DNA of 64,000 nucleotides from Stictocephala bisonia (taxonomy: Eukaryota > Arthropoda > Insecta > Hemiptera > Membracidae), in the NCBI GenBank assembly GCA_035578905.1, contig JAQJVL010001107.1:1-64000 (forward strand), read 5' to 3'. The notes beneath the pieces were generated by a model, which was given only the letters and a program-made list of their open reading frames with translations, searched no databases and was not told the origin of the DNA. Of this stretch, positions 33,623 to 42,188 are shown piece after piece. Each line of letters begins with the position of its first letter. Position 1 is the stretch's first letter. The position numbers were made by a program, and so were the translations under genes.

Positions 33623-34558
33623 CTAAACCAAATCCTTTTTATCAATCCAAGAATCCTGACTTTTATTAAACCCCAGCCATCGCACTAACAGCTTATCCTT
33701 CTTCCTTTTCAGTACCTTTTCTACTAAGTAAACATCACCAACAAAAGACTTTAACAATTCATGACCGTAGAAACCTCCTTCTAAAATCTCTCCTTTATTA
33801 TCCTTTAAAATATATGTTTCCGGATGTGTTGGTTGTACTCGATGGATTGTAAAGACTTCATTCGTCCAATTTGGTAAATACTTTTTATCGAAAACACCTT
33901 TATACTTACTTATGCGTACTTTATCTCCGACATTGTAAGTTTTTGGTTTTCTTTTATCGTCCTTAGGTTTGGTGTTCTTTTTAATAATTTTTAATACTTC
34001 TTCTTCATTTTCCTTACTTACTTCAACTGGTTTCATTCCTATAGTTCTGTGGAAGGTGTTATTGTAGTCGCTAATTAACTTTGTCAACACATCATGCCAA
34101 ACATGCTTACCTCTAACTGAAAACATTTTATACATAGCTCCCTTTAGGGTTCGGTTAAACCTTTCAATAATAGCTGCTTTCTTTTCACTTTTTGTTGAGT
34201 AATGGTTTATATTATATTTCTTCATCATATCCGTAAAGACTTTGTTAAAATATTCCTTACCATCATCAGTTTGTAAATGTTTTACTATATGTCCCCCTCT
34301 TTTTAATATTCTTTCCATTGCTGCAGCAACGCTTTTACCTGTTTTATCTTTTAAAGGAGCTGCATCGGCAACTTTTGTAAAACAGTTTATAAATGTTAAA
34401 ATGTAACGGAATCCTTTATTAAATCTGCTATAAGGTTGTACCTCTATCAAATCTGCTTGATACAAATCATTTACTCCTTTTAGGATAGTATTCCTCCTAG
34501 GAAAGTTTATTCTAGCTGGTTTGTGCAGCTCGTTAATAACCTCACTTTTAAGAGTCAT
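33623..34558 (-). CDS. INT: Retroviral-type DDE integrase with C-terminal chromodomain (311 aa)
   Basis: Catalyses insertion of the element, giving the 6-bp CCCATA duplication. Catalytic residues: D36 in YQADLIEV, D98 in HLQTDDGKEYF and E132 in AAIIERFNRTLK, with 33 residues between the last two. An SH3-like 'YNVGDKVRISKYKG' segment lies near residue 205, and the last ~36 residues (VYLVEKVLKRKKDKLLVRW…SWIDKKDLV) form a chromodomain, which could target modified histones. The N-terminal 'LHKPARINFPRR' is typical of Polinton integrases. ATG 34558 is chosen over a TTG at 34570; TATTTAAA lies about 68 bp upstream. The catalytic triad is intact. Confidence 0.93.
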   Translation of the reverse strand: MTLKSEVINELHKPARINFPRRNTILKGVNDLYQADLIEVQPYSRFNKGFRYILTFINCFTKVADAAPLKDKTGKSVAAAMERILKRGGHIVKHLQTDDGKEYFNKVFTDMMKKYNINHYSTKSEKKAAIIERFNRTLKGAMYKMFSVRGKHVWHDVLTKLISDYNNTFHRTIGMKPVEVSKENEEEVLKIIKKNTKPKDDKRKPKTYNVGDKVRISKYKGVFDKKYLPNWTNEVFTIHRVQPTHPETYILKDNKGEILEGGFYGHELLKSFVGDVYLVEKVLKRKKDKLLVRWLGFNKSQDSWIDKKDLV

Positions 34559-34625
34559 CTTGGTATACAAAGCAACCTCTAACAGTATTCAATCATCACT
34601 GTTTAAACCTTGCAGTGTAATAATA

Positions 34626-34675
34626 TTTAAATACAGCTTTTAACATATGCTACGCTTAAAATCGGGTCAAGGTCA
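34626..34675 (-). promoter_or_regulatory. Integrase promoter: GGTCAAGGTCA site and TATTTAAA
   Basis: The plus-strand GGGTCAAGGTCA ends at 34675 (core TCAAGGTCA 34667-34675); on the transcribed strand it lies 33 bp upstream of TATTTAAA (34626-34633), which is about 68 bp before the integrase ATG. Confidence 0.55.
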
Positions 34676-34697
34676 TTTAAAATCTAATAATTTTTTT

Positions 34698-34711
34698 GCC
34701 CTCAAAAGGGC
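34698..34711. terminator. GC hairpin in A/T runs after polB
   Basis: GCCCT-CAAA-AGGGC, flanked by seven T and six T on the plus strand, about 36 bp beyond the polB stop. It may mark the 3' end of polB transcripts, as hairpins do in some large DNA viruses. It resembles the hairpins at 40495-40531. Function inferred. Confidence 0.5.
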
Positions 34712-34746
34712 TTTTTTGCTATTCAATAATGCTGGTAAAAGACATT

Positions 34747-36837
34747 TCAATCATCTATTCTGTTGAGTGAGTAGTGTCCAAAAGGTAGCGTGTGCACTTT
34801 GTCTTCAAGAATGTGTCGTTTGTTATCGTTGGCTGTCAGAGCCTTCTTCCTTTCGGTTACGCTGCATAACTGATGATTAAAACTTCGTATGGTGTTAAAC
34901 TTTGCAATTACTTCTTCAACTTCAAAAAGACACTTCTTGTAGTTTTCAAACTGCAGTTTCTTTTTTAGAAATATTTTTTTAACACCTTTTGCTTTTTTAA
35001 TAATATTACTTGTATCGCTAGTTTCTATTGCATATACTTTTGACATTAATGCCACGATTTCATGTATTGGTACACTGTTGGTCTCATCTTTAAACTTTCC
35101 TAGAACCTTTTTATTTATACCACCATCGTAAGTTGGGTGAGTGATAGGGTACTCGGAAAAATCAAAATCATTATTGTGGGGAAATGTTTTAAGGTCTTCA
35201 TACATATCGATTGTTTTTATCCAATATATAAATGCGTCGGTATCCATGTATGATATTCCGATTCTATCTCGACCATAAAAGCGGACCATTTTATTGTAGT
35301 GGAAATCGTACATGTGGGTCTTGGAAATGTCTAAGATGGACATACCTACATACAAAGGTCTGTCCATAACTATCTTTGCAGGGTTCATGGCAACAGCAAC
35401 TAGATTTTGATTAATTATTATAGATGTTTTAAAATTTGGTTGCTTGACTAAATCTTCCAATTTTGATGCATCACAAATTAGCTTAACATTTTTATGTTTT
35501 CGCTTGTTTTCTAAGGTTTTTCCAAAAATCGAGTTATTCATTAGTTTAAAAAAGTCCTTTTGAAATTCGGATGTAGCAGCAGCTCTGCGTTTTGTATTTG
35601 ACTCAATATAGGGTTTTAACCAGCATGATTGAGAAAATTGAATTGCTCTATGAATTTTTGTAATTCGAAGACCTAACTCTAATGCTTGTTGCACTATCCA
35701 AAAGTGGGCAACATATCTCTCTTTATGTTTAAGAGTCATCATTAATTTAGGGTGTTTACCTTCAGGAGGAACTTCTGACCTAGCGAGTAGAGGGAGATCG
35801 TAATGGTGGTCGTGTATTTGCTCGGGGTATTCAAAATCACACTCTAGGATGTATCCGATTTCACCAAGTTTTGGAATACTTGATATGTCCTTAAGAGTTT
35901 CAGGGTTCACCCATGCAAAATTACCGTGAGGTAGCGGGTTATTCATTGCCCACCCGTACAAATTGTTGGCATCAAAGTATCCTATATATAAAGAGTCTTT
36001 GTTACAATCATAATCAGGCACATGCCTGTTATTCGCCTTAACATGTCTTGTAACGCTTTGGGTCAATCCTCCTCTAACTCCAGATTCCACCATCAATACC
36101 ATATCAATATCATTTAATAAATCCAGTTTGCATTTGGTCTCTTTTAACATAGCCTGCCAAGCTAAACCTGGAGAGGTGTATGAGTGTAATGGATCCAAAC
36201 CGTATGCTTCCATACAAGTATTACGAAATTCCTCCATCACATCGCAGAGAAGTGTTACATCAAGCTTCACATAGAAGTCGCTGTAATCCCCTAAGGTCTT
36301 CATGCCTAGTTCTTTCCAAACCTTGCAGGCGTGTTGGTAATCTTCAAGAGTTATGCATTCTTCATTCAGTTTACTGTAAAATGATTCTATAGGTGGTAAC
36401 GAGGTTTCTTCAAATCTTCTTAAGCTGTCTATGTAATCGTATGGGAAAACTCCTTTCCTTAGCACTAAATCCATCTTGTCAGCAGCTACAATCTTAGATG
36501 TTTCAATTAGATCTTCTTTCTTTAAGTTATCAACTAATTTGCTTAGGCTAGAAAGCATGAATCGTAGAGAGTCAACAAATCTCAATTTGATTTTATTTAC
36601 TTTTTTAGAAAAACTAATAAATTTTTCAATGCTGGTTGCTAGTACATCGATACTGCCATTATCTCTTCCCAACTGGGGAACTATAAAATGTGAATCATAC
36701 CCGCTCAAATTATGAAGAATAACAGGTATAAAGCGAGGTAGTTTGTAATTAATGTTACATCGGTTGCATGCAGCTCCGTGGTACAAGCCTGTTAAGTGAT
36801 CATGGTCGCGTACCTTGTTATTATTAGAGGAAAACAA
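34747..36837 (-). CDS. POLB: Protein-primed DNA polymerase B, C-terminal part after a frame break (696 aa)
   Basis: Carries most of the enzyme that would copy the element from its protein-primed ends. In this segment: a treble-clef half (RDHDHLTG…CNRCN, about 10-29), Exo II HNLSGYD (42-48), Exo III YVKLD (about 189-193), PolA DANNLYGWAM (289-298), PolB KLMNNSIFGKT (431-441) and PolC YMDTDAF (530-536), plus 'KFKDETN' beyond. All catalytic aspartates are present. It has no ATG: it opens with TTG and is the direct continuation of the N-terminal frame at 36792-38303, offset by one base at a short T run near 36830-36835. A sequencing error, real mutation or programmed shift are all possible. Confidence 0.93.
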   Translation of the reverse strand: MFSSNNNKVRDHDHLTGLYHGAACNRCNINYKLPRFIPVILHNLSGYDSHFIVPQLGRDNGSIDVLATSIEKFISFSKKVNKIKLRFVDSLRFMLSSLSKLVDNLKKEDLIETSKIVAADKMDLVLRKGVFPYDYIDSLRRFEETSLPPIESFYSKLNEECITLEDYQHACKVWKELGMKTLGDYSDFYVKLDVTLLCDVMEEFRNTCMEAYGLDPLHSYTSPGLAWQAMLKETKCKLDLLNDIDMVLMVESGVRGGLTQSVTRHVKANNRHVPDYDCNKDSLYIGYFDANNLYGWAMNNPLPHGNFAWVNPETLKDISSIPKLGEIGYILECDFEYPEQIHDHHYDLPLLARSEVPPEGKHPKLMMTLKHKERYVAHFWIVQQALELGLRITKIHRAIQFSQSCWLKPYIESNTKRRAAATSEFQKDFFKLMNNSIFGKTLENKRKHKNVKLICDASKLEDLVKQPNFKTSIIINQNLVAVAMNPAKIVMDRPLYVGMSILDISKTHMYDFHYNKMVRFYGRDRIGISYMDTDAFIYWIKTIDMYEDLKTFPHNNDFDFSEYPITHPTYDGGINKKVLGKFKDETNSVPIHEIVALMSKVYAIETSDTSNIIKKAKGVKKIFLKKKLQFENYKKCLFEVEEVIAKFNTIRSFNHQLCSVTERKKALTANDNKRHILEDKVHTLPFGHYSLNRIDD

Positions 36838-38303
36838 CCATCACACAGGTAGCATTGTGTTGCAGAAGCGTGCTCTCTCATTTGAAGATCTGTTAGCGGG
36901 AGCATGGGTTTAATACGGGAGTACAATACCTCCACTTTGTTTGCAATATCATACAGTTTATCTACAAACAGTTCAGCAGCATTGTCGCCTCTGTACACTT
37001 GAGGTATTGATGTTAAAGCTAAATGGTTTTCACTCAATGTTGATTTTATTAAAATGCAGTATGAGTTTGGTTGATGAATTTGATATTTGGTTCGCCTAGT
37101 TGGATCTGCATTAGCGATATCCAAAGGAAGAAGTGAAGATTCGAAATCTGCATACACAACAATAGGTATTCGATACTGCTGACAAACTTTTGTAAATTCA
37201 ACTTTGCAACGACTTGGAGGTGGTAAACATATTCGCGCGACTTCCTTCTGACTGCAAAGAAGTTGATGTTCTTGCAGCCATGTTGATTGATTTCCTCGCA
37301 GAGATCCTCTTGAGAAGCAGAAACATCTTTTACATACAGTTATTCGATGTTCGCCTTTCGACACTTGTCTAGCAACTAAAGCATTAAAATCCTTGATGTA
37401 TACAAAATGAGAAACATCTCCATCTTTTATGAGAAGCAGATCGGTGTGATCAGTTCTTTCAAATTGTGCTAATTGGAGAGGGTATACATTATTTGAATTA
37501 TCTAAGCCAAAAACATTTACAGATGTTGCAGGATTTTGTTTTTGAAACCTCTTAACATCTGATAAAGAAACAGGATACGTCATACCGTTAAAGTTGTACT
37601 TTTTTCTTAATTGATTGTATTTAGCGTTAGGTCTACAAATGTTTTTATCTTCTATAAACTTAACCAACATTGCATACCTAAAGCATTCATTATCCTCATT
37701 TTGTACATTTATGCATGCTTTAGTGTTAGAAATCTTTTCTGGAAGCTCTATGTAGCTACTACCTCTATCACCATACCCGTGTTTGTGCACTCTTATATCC
37801 AAGCCATCTATATGCAATAAACTCCAGCCAGATCCTCTTCCCTCATGTTCAATAAGTTTGGTTTTTAGTTCTTGACACAAGTCATCCACAACATCTTCCA
37901 GGTTTGTTGTTGCTATAATGGTTTGATTTTTAGTAATAAATCCTCTTGGCGATACTTCATTTGTGGTATTAGTAAATATAGCGTCTAGAATCAACCCAAA
38001 TTTAACAAAGTTTAATCTTCGAAATTCTGTTGCTAATGTATCTATGATCAACATTTTTGTTTTGGATAAGAATTCTTCCAAATTGTAACTTTTAGAGTTC
38101 TTTATTTTAAAATGTCTTACCGCAGATCTTTGTAAAGCTTCTGCCAAAATCTCTACTTTCAGGTCTCGTGGTGGAGCATACATAATAACGCTTGCTCTAG
38201 CTGGAGGATGCTCTTCCTCTTCATTCTTGTGAAACAGCTCATGATGACACAATAGCAAAATTTCATCCTCAAATTGCTCACGACAAACACCGCAAACATG
38301 CAT
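36792..38303 (-). CDS. POLB: Protein-primed DNA polymerase B, N-terminal part (503 aa)
   Basis: Starts at ATG 38303 with a C2H2-like finger (C4-x2-C7…H20-x4-H25). A long N-terminal region has an EDNECFRYAM…SHFVYIKD Cys/His pair (about 200-315) reminiscent of the OTU-like segment I recall in Polinton polymerases, then a Cys/His cluster (VCKRCFCF…HQLLC) and Exo I YADFES with D386/E388. The frame ends in 'CYLCDGCF' followed by unrelated residues to a stop; the other half of that Cys-x2-Cys fold, and everything after it, lies in the frame 34747-36837. The break thus falls inside a treble-clef/endonuclease-VII-like zinc module. The promoter is the repeat array at 38361-38497. Confidence 0.92.
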   Translation of the reverse strand: MHVCGVCREQFEDEILLLCHHELFHKNEEEEHPPARASVIMYAPPRDLKVEILAEALQRSAVRHFKIKNSKSYNLEEFLSKTKMLIIDTLATEFRRLNFVKFGLILDAIFTNTTNEVSPRGFITKNQTIIATTNLEDVVDDLCQELKTKLIEHEGRGSGWSLLHIDGLDIRVHKHGYGDRGSSYIELPEKISNTKACINVQNEDNECFRYAMLVKFIEDKNICRPNAKYNQLRKKYNFNGMTYPVSLSDVKRFQKQNPATSVNVFGLDNSNNVYPLQLAQFERTDHTDLLLIKDGDVSHFVYIKDFNALVARQVSKGEHRITVCKRCFCFSRGSLRGNQSTWLQEHQLLCSQKEVARICLPPPSRCKVEFTKVCQQYRIPIVVYADFESSLLPLDIANADPTRRTKYQIHQPNSYCILIKSTLSENHLALTSIPQVYRGDNAAELFVDKLYDIANKVEVLYSRIKPMLPLTDLQMREHASATQCYLCDGCFPLIITRYATMIT

Positions 38304-38360
38304 TGCACTTGTTTATTCGACTATGTCTGGAGCAGAAATGATTGTTAGCACCACTTGCAA

Positions 38361-38497
38361 GTTCTTATATATGCAAACCAACCAATCAGAAGCCTGTTCT
38401 TACATACGCAAACCAACCAATCAGAAGCCTGTTCTTACATACGCAAACCAACCAATCAGAAGCCTGTTCTTATATATGCAGACCAACCAATCAGACA
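38361..38497 (-). promoter_or_regulatory. Four 35-bp direct repeats with CCAAT boxes: polB promoter
   Basis: Units start at 38361, 38396, 38431 and 38466; each carries CCAATCAG (38382, 38417, 38452, 38487), an ATGCAAA-type or ACGCAAA octamer-like stretch and a CTTATATA/CTTACATA stretch. On the minus strand unit 1 gives TATATAAG (38364-38371) about 60 bp before the polB ATG; inverted CCAAT (ATTGG) boxes at exact 35-bp steps lie upstream. CCAAT is the NF-Y site. Promoter role is inferred from position. Confidence 0.7.
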
Positions 38498-38591
38498 TCT
38501 AGGTTACTAAACATATTGTTAAGCAATAACATTGTGTTATAAGTTTGATAGCTATGATTGTAATTTGACAACGTTTTCCTAAGGTGGGGGG

Positions 38592-38825
38592 TTAAGGGTT
38601 TATAATTACTTGAACAAACACCTTTTTACAACTATCGTTTACCCAAGGGTTTTTCATATACACTTCGTGAAAGCGCTGAGTGAATCGATGGCATTCATTA
38701 CCGTCGCCATCGTACTTTACTTCCATTGTAGGGTATTTTGCTTTCAGCACCCACAAGTCTTCTAAGAGAGGCTTCCTATCCTCGTATACATTCGTTACAC
38801 GAATAATTACGATGGTAGCAACCAT
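38592..38825 (-). CDS. Small unrecognised ORF (77 aa from the preferred ATG)
   Basis: The frame opens at ATG 38891 (99 aa, with an N-terminal hydrophobic segment LVIFNYLLVSMVATIVII), but a TATATAAAG at 38873-38884 lies inside that extension and about 50 bp before ATG 38825, the same spacing as other genes here. The shorter product (MVATIVIIRV…) still has a hydrophobic start, then a charged body with 'KYDGDGNECHRFTQRFHEVY' and two late Cys. It could be a membrane-anchored or secreted peptide. I do not recognise the family. It precedes polB and is divergent from nothing nearby. Confidence 0.45.
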   Translation of the reverse strand: MVATIVIIRVTNVYEDRKPLLEDLWVLKAKYPTMEVKYDGDGNECHRFTQRFHEVYMKNPWVNDSCKKVFVQVIINP

Positions 38826-39013
38826 TGAAACTAACAGGTAGTTAAAAATTACTAAATCTAAGATTTTTACCGCTTTATATAGAATATACATATGAGGAGG
38901 GTTTAAGTTCTTTTATTTTTTAGTGTACATATAGACAAACTAGATAAAGATTCAACAGCTTGTTTAACACAAAGAGCAGCAAGTAACGTGAAATTACAAG
39001 TCCAAAATGTAGG

Positions 39014-39022
39014 TCAAGGTCA
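39014..39022. promoter_or_regulatory. AGGTCAAGGTCA nuclear-receptor-type site
   Basis: Plus-strand core TCAAGGTCA preceded by AGG, in the intergenic stretch upstream of the small ORF at 38592-38825. Same extended 12-mer as at 26581 and 40466. Confidence 0.5.
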
Positions 39023-39060
39023 TCCAAATCTTATAAAAAAAAAAAAAAAAATATATATAA

Positions 39061-39640
39061 TGTAAGGTTGTTTTATGAAGGTAGTAAGAGATAACGGTTA
39101 GCCAAAATATTATTATCCAGCACGGGCAATAAACCAATGCTGCATAACAAGCCTTCCGTTAGCTTTTACAATCTTCAAGTGTTGTAAATATGTTCTGATG
39201 CCTTAGATCCTCAACCGCACAATTGGGTACTATTGAATCTTAAGCATCAGTGTTTTTGTATATGAATAATCATATACATGTAGATGTTTATAAAAAAATA
39301 AAAAAAGGTGTGCTGTTTGTATGTGTGCTCCACCAAAAAGAAAAAAATTATAATGTAAGGTTGTTTTATGAAGGTGGTAAGAGATAACGGTTAGCCGAAA
39401 TATTATTCTCCAGCACGGGTAATAAACCGATGCTGAATAACAATACAACAAGCCTTCCGTTAGCTTTTACAATCTTCAAGTGTTGTAAAATATGTTCTGA
39501 TGCTTTAGATCCTCAACCGCACAATTGGGTACTATTGAATCTTAAGCATCAGTGTTTGTATATGAATAATCATATACATGTAGATGTTTATAAAAAAATA
39601 AAAAAAGGTGTGCTGTTTGTATGTGTGCTCCACCAGACTA
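39061..39640. repeat. Tandem duplication, two ~293-bp units
   Basis: Units begin at about 39061 and 39354 with TGTAAGGTTGTTTTATGAAGG and differ by small indels. The second holds a 71-codon plus-strand ORF (39430-39645, with 'CKICSDALDPQPHNW'); the first has the frame broken by one base. Each ends with AATAAA followed by a GT-rich stretch, the layout of a plus-strand poly(A) site. Whether it is coding is uncertain. Confidence 0.7.
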
Positions 39641-39864
39641 CTTAGATGCTAAACCAAAAATATGCAATATATCCAGACTACTTAGATGCTACACCAAAAC
39701 ATGCAATATATATACTAAAGCAAGCATGCACTAACTATATATAAGTTAAGAGTAAAGAATAATGTAAGGCGCTGAAAAAGAAGACATAACAAATTAGTAT
39801 ATTAATACCCAAGAAGAAGCTGAAAGAGAAAACAACTGATTAGTATATTAATACACTATTATGA

Positions 39865-39905
39865 CAGAGTGTTGGGTGGTTTGCAGGCCTCAGAACAACA
39901 CTCTG
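39865..39905 (-). ncRNA. Stem-loop A1
   Basis: Nine perfect base pairs (CAGAGTGTT/AACACTCTG on the plus strand) close a 23-nt loop with the family core GGTTTGCAGGCC (minus strand GGCCTGCAAACC). Confidence 0.7.
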
Positions 39906-39926
39906 CCGGAAAGACAGTAGGTAGGA

Positions 39927-39971
39927 TGCACTTTGTTGGATGGTTTGCGGGCCTTAGAACAGCAAAGTGCA
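39927..39971 (-). ncRNA. Stem-loop A2
   Basis: Eleven-pair stem (TGCACTTTGTT with its complement, one wobble-type position) of sequence unrelated to A1, closing the same 23-nt loop with three base changes. Confidence 0.7.
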
Positions 39972-40067
39972 GGGATTGGGTTTTGGAAGGTAAGATTGAG
40001 GAAGGGTGAAGCGGTGCTCACGACCCCCAGCGGTATTCTCGAGAAGACTCAAACATAAGATGGTTTT

Positions 40068-40116
40068 TCAACAGACTGTTGGGTGGTTTTCGGGCCTCAG
40101 AACAACAATCTGTTGA
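40068..40116 (-). ncRNA. Stem-loop A3
   Basis: Stem of about 13 pairs (TCAACAGACTGTT side), one C/A on the plus strand that is G·U on the minus strand, again a 23-nt loop of the same family. Confidence 0.7.
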
Positions 40117-40136
40117 GGATAGACAGTAAGCAAGGA

Positions 40137-40179
40137 TAAGCCATTTGAGCCGGTTTGGTGTCCGTAAACAAATAACTTA
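40137..40179 (-). ncRNA. Stem-loop B1
   Basis: Eleven-pair stem (TAAGCCATTTG side; two C/A positions become G·U on the minus strand) around a 21-nt loop with core GGTTTGGTGTCC. Confidence 0.65.
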
Positions 40180-40185
40180 AGGAAA

Positions 40186-40225
40186 AAGTCATTGAGCCGG
40201 TTTGGTGTCCGTACACAAATAACTT
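40186..40225 (-). ncRNA. Stem-loop B2
   Basis: Same loop as B1 with one base change; stem AAGTCATTG side pairs with one bulged base. Confidence 0.55.
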
Positions 40226-40408
40226 AAGGAAAGGTGATAGGAGAGAGATGTCTGAATCAACTCTGGATTGGCTGCTATCCTGAAGCAAGCTGTGGGCAGG
40301 CGGGCAGGCAGAGGTTCTGGAGTGGGCTGCTTGAAGAGGCGCTGATCTAGGAGATGTTGATCTGGCAGTGGAGCTTGAAGAAATGATACCGTCTTCAAGG
40401 TGTGCGCG

Positions 40409-40474
40409 TATATATAGAGATCGCGAGAGTGGGGGGTCTCTTCTGATTGGTTGTTTGTAAGTAGGTCAAGGTCA
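40409..40474 (-). promoter_or_regulatory. Composite promoter: AGGTCAAGGTCA, CCAAT, C-box, TATA
   Basis: Reading leftward: receptor-type site (core 40466-40474), CCAATCAG (40443-40450 as CTGATTGG), CCCCCCACT (40428-40436) and TATATATA (40409-40416), in the normal order of a strong pol II promoter. It drives the low-coding segment D1. Confidence 0.65.
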
Positions 40475-40494
40475 TTAATCAGTTAAAAATGTTA

Positions 40495-40531
40495 GGCCCT
40501 GAAAAGGGCCGTTTGGGTCCTGAAAAGGACC
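40495..40531. terminator. Two GAAA-loop hairpins with a compensatory base pair
   Basis: GGCCCT-GAAA-AGGGCC (40495-40510) and GGTCCT-GAAA-AGGACC (40516-40531) are tandem 21-bp units. Position 3 of the stem changes C-G to T-A in both arms together, so pairing is kept. They lie about 25 bp beyond the stop of the 103-aa ORF and may mark its 3' end. Confidence 0.6.
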
Positions 40532-40554
40532 GTTTGATAGAATGGAAAGAAGGC

Positions 40555-40866
40555 TTAAGGAAGTAGGGTGTTAGAGGGAGCAAGTCTCCACTCTGATGTC
40601 CCCAAGCTGTTGCGAATAATATAGTGTCGCTTATTTAGATGTTCAGGGTTTATCAGTCCACGAGGTAACTTCAGTTTGTAGCGTTTACCACTACATTCCA
40701 AGGCTACTTCGCGATCTGAAATACGCTGAACATAGAAATAGCGTTTCCCGGATTTAAGCCGGTTTATTCGCAGCCGCTGAAGGGAGTTGCCGTTGCTGCA
40801 GGAGCCGTTCGCTTCGGCTTGTGTCTCGCACACAATACTCCTCCAAGAGCGCTTGGCTTTCCACAT
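40555..40866 (-). CDS. Basic ORF overlapping the proline-rich gene (103 aa)
   Basis: It begins at ATG 40866 (MWKAKRSWRSIV) inside the 205-aa ORF and continues 209 bp beyond it. The non-overlapping part, 'INRLKSGKRYFYVQRISDREVALECSGKRYKLKLPRGLINPEHL', looks like a compact strand-rich domain with real protein character. It may be a separate product, or the C-terminal half of the 205-aa gene reached by a frame change or splice in the overlap. Not recognised. Its end is followed by the GAAA-loop hairpins. Confidence 0.5.
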   Translation of the reverse strand: MWKAKRSWRSIVCETQAEANGSCSNGNSLQRLRINRLKSGKRYFYVQRISDREVALECSGKRYKLKLPRGLINPEHLNKRHYIIRNSLGTSEWRLAPSNTLLP

Positions 40867-41381
40867 CTCTCACCTTTCTTACCCCCAGCGCAGGAACAGG
40901 TGCGTGCAAGGAGGTCTTGGAGCTCTGCACGCCTTCTGGCACTCTTCTGAAGGCTGTCAGTTTCCTCAATGGCGGAGTGGGAGGTAGCGGAGACAGAAGA
41001 GACAGCGGAGGAAAAAAGAGATGCAGTAGCTGGTAGAGGGCGGGCAGTAGTCGAAGGCAAAAGCAGTGGTATTGTGGGAGATGCAGCGGCTGGTAGAGGG
41101 TGGGCAGTACTCAAAGGCGAAGGTAGTGGTATTGTAAGAGATGCAGCGGTTGGTAGAGGGCGGGCAGTAGTCGAAGGCGAAGGCAGTGGTATTGTAGCGA
41201 CGGAGGCAGGAAAAAGTCTCGGTTGAGGCAGACAGATTTTAGTAGGGAAAAGCTGCTTGCGGGATCTTCCCAGCTTTTCTAAGTCTATGTCGGCCGCCTC
41301 TAGGGCCTGCTTCAGGATAGACCTTTGCGGACGGCTTCTTAGACGTAGTGGCAGGGTTGGCTTCCTCACGCTGGGGTCCAT
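40764..41381 (-). CDS. Pro/Ser/Ala-rich protein with C-terminal Cys-His cluster (205 aa)
   Basis: N-terminus is basic (VRKPTLPLRLRSRPQRS). Residues about 60-125 are three imperfect 21-residue repeats (63 bp each at about 41035-41220) of the type 'TTARPLPxAASxTIPLPSP', probably a disordered linker. A C-terminal cluster C-x-C-x7-C-x9-C-x2-H ('RTCSCAGGKKGERCGKPS…CARH') could bind zinc. Local base composition is GC-richer than the neighbours. The promoter is probably CCAAT (41496), C-box (41472-41480) and a weak AATAGA. Not recognised; perhaps a DNA-binding or host-interaction protein of the accessory region. Confidence 0.55.
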   Translation of the reverse strand: MDPSVRKPTLPLRLRSRPQRSILKQALEAADIDLEKLGRSRKQLFPTKICLPQPRLFPASVATIPLPSPSTTARPLPTAASLTIPLPSPLSTAHPLPAAASPTIPLLLPSTTARPLPATASLFSSAVSSVSATSHSAIEETDSLQKSARRRAELQDLLARTCSCAGGKKGERCGKPSALGGVLCARHKPKRTAPAATATPFSGCE

Positions 41382-41462
41382 AGTAGAAGATGGTGTGGTA
41401 GATGCTGGTGCTATGGTAGATGCTGGTAAGCGAATGATTCCTGCAGGCTGCGATCCTAGTTT

Positions 41463-41500
41463 TCTCTATTCAGTGGGGGGCGTGGCTTTGCTGTGATTGG
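41463..41500 (-). promoter_or_regulatory. Promoter of the 205-aa gene: CCAAT and C-box
   Basis: ATTGG (41496-41500; CCAAT on the minus strand) followed by CCCCCCACT (41472-41480) and a weak AATAGA (about 41463-41469), the same order as at 40409-40450. A TCAAGGACA variant of the receptor site lies further upstream (41727-41735). Confidence 0.5.
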
Positions 41501-41739
41501 TTGTTGAGTTTTCTCCAATCGGGAAGGTGTAGGTCTTACATAAATACAGACTTGTATCGTTGAAGGAATCATTGTTGTTCTAAAGAGATCACTTTGGTGG
41601 GTTGGGTTAAAGACTGTGATGCGGATCCAGAGCTGAGAATATCTACAATTCGTAAGAGAGGAGGTCTCGTAAAATCTTATAAAAAGAAGGTACATGTTTT
41701 AGCTATAATTCACTTTCGAAAGAAGGTCAAGGACATAAT

Positions 41740-42101
41740 AAAATTAAAAAAAAAAAATCGAGTTTAATGTTGTTGAAGATTTCCCTTAATATACCTACTT
41801 TGATAGAACTATGTTAAAATGTGACAAAATGATCCTAATTAACAAATACGAGATTTTGGTCAGACCTACTGCAATACCGCAAAGTTCCGCTACTCACGAT
41901 TCCTAAAACCCCTTTAATACATCTACTATGATAGAACTACGTTTAAGTCTAACAAAATGGTTCTAGTAACCAATACAGCAACTTTTATCCTAAAACTGGA
42001 TTTTGAACCGACTTGCTCCAGTTCCGTCATTTTTACACTACTCACAAACATCAATTTTTTAAAAGTTAAAAAAAAAAAAAAGCCTTTGGCCATTGGGGTT
42101 A

Positions 42102-42188
<87 letters not shown>

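Larger units (their letters stand above)
39640..40385 (-). ncRNA. Candidate spliced non-coding transcript with stem-loops (segment D1)
   Basis: A TATA/CCAAT/C-box promoter at 40409-40450 points leftward, yet no long ORF follows; the first ATG gives only about 31 codons. The segment holds stem-loops A1-A3 and B1-B2. Two polypyrimidine-AG acceptors (exons would start at 39819 and 39771) each follow a TACTAAT branch-like sequence, in a 48-bp tandem duplication. A second, diverged copy of this whole segment lies at 42200-42850. No donor site was pinned down. The RNA assignment is inference; see findings. Confidence 0.45.
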
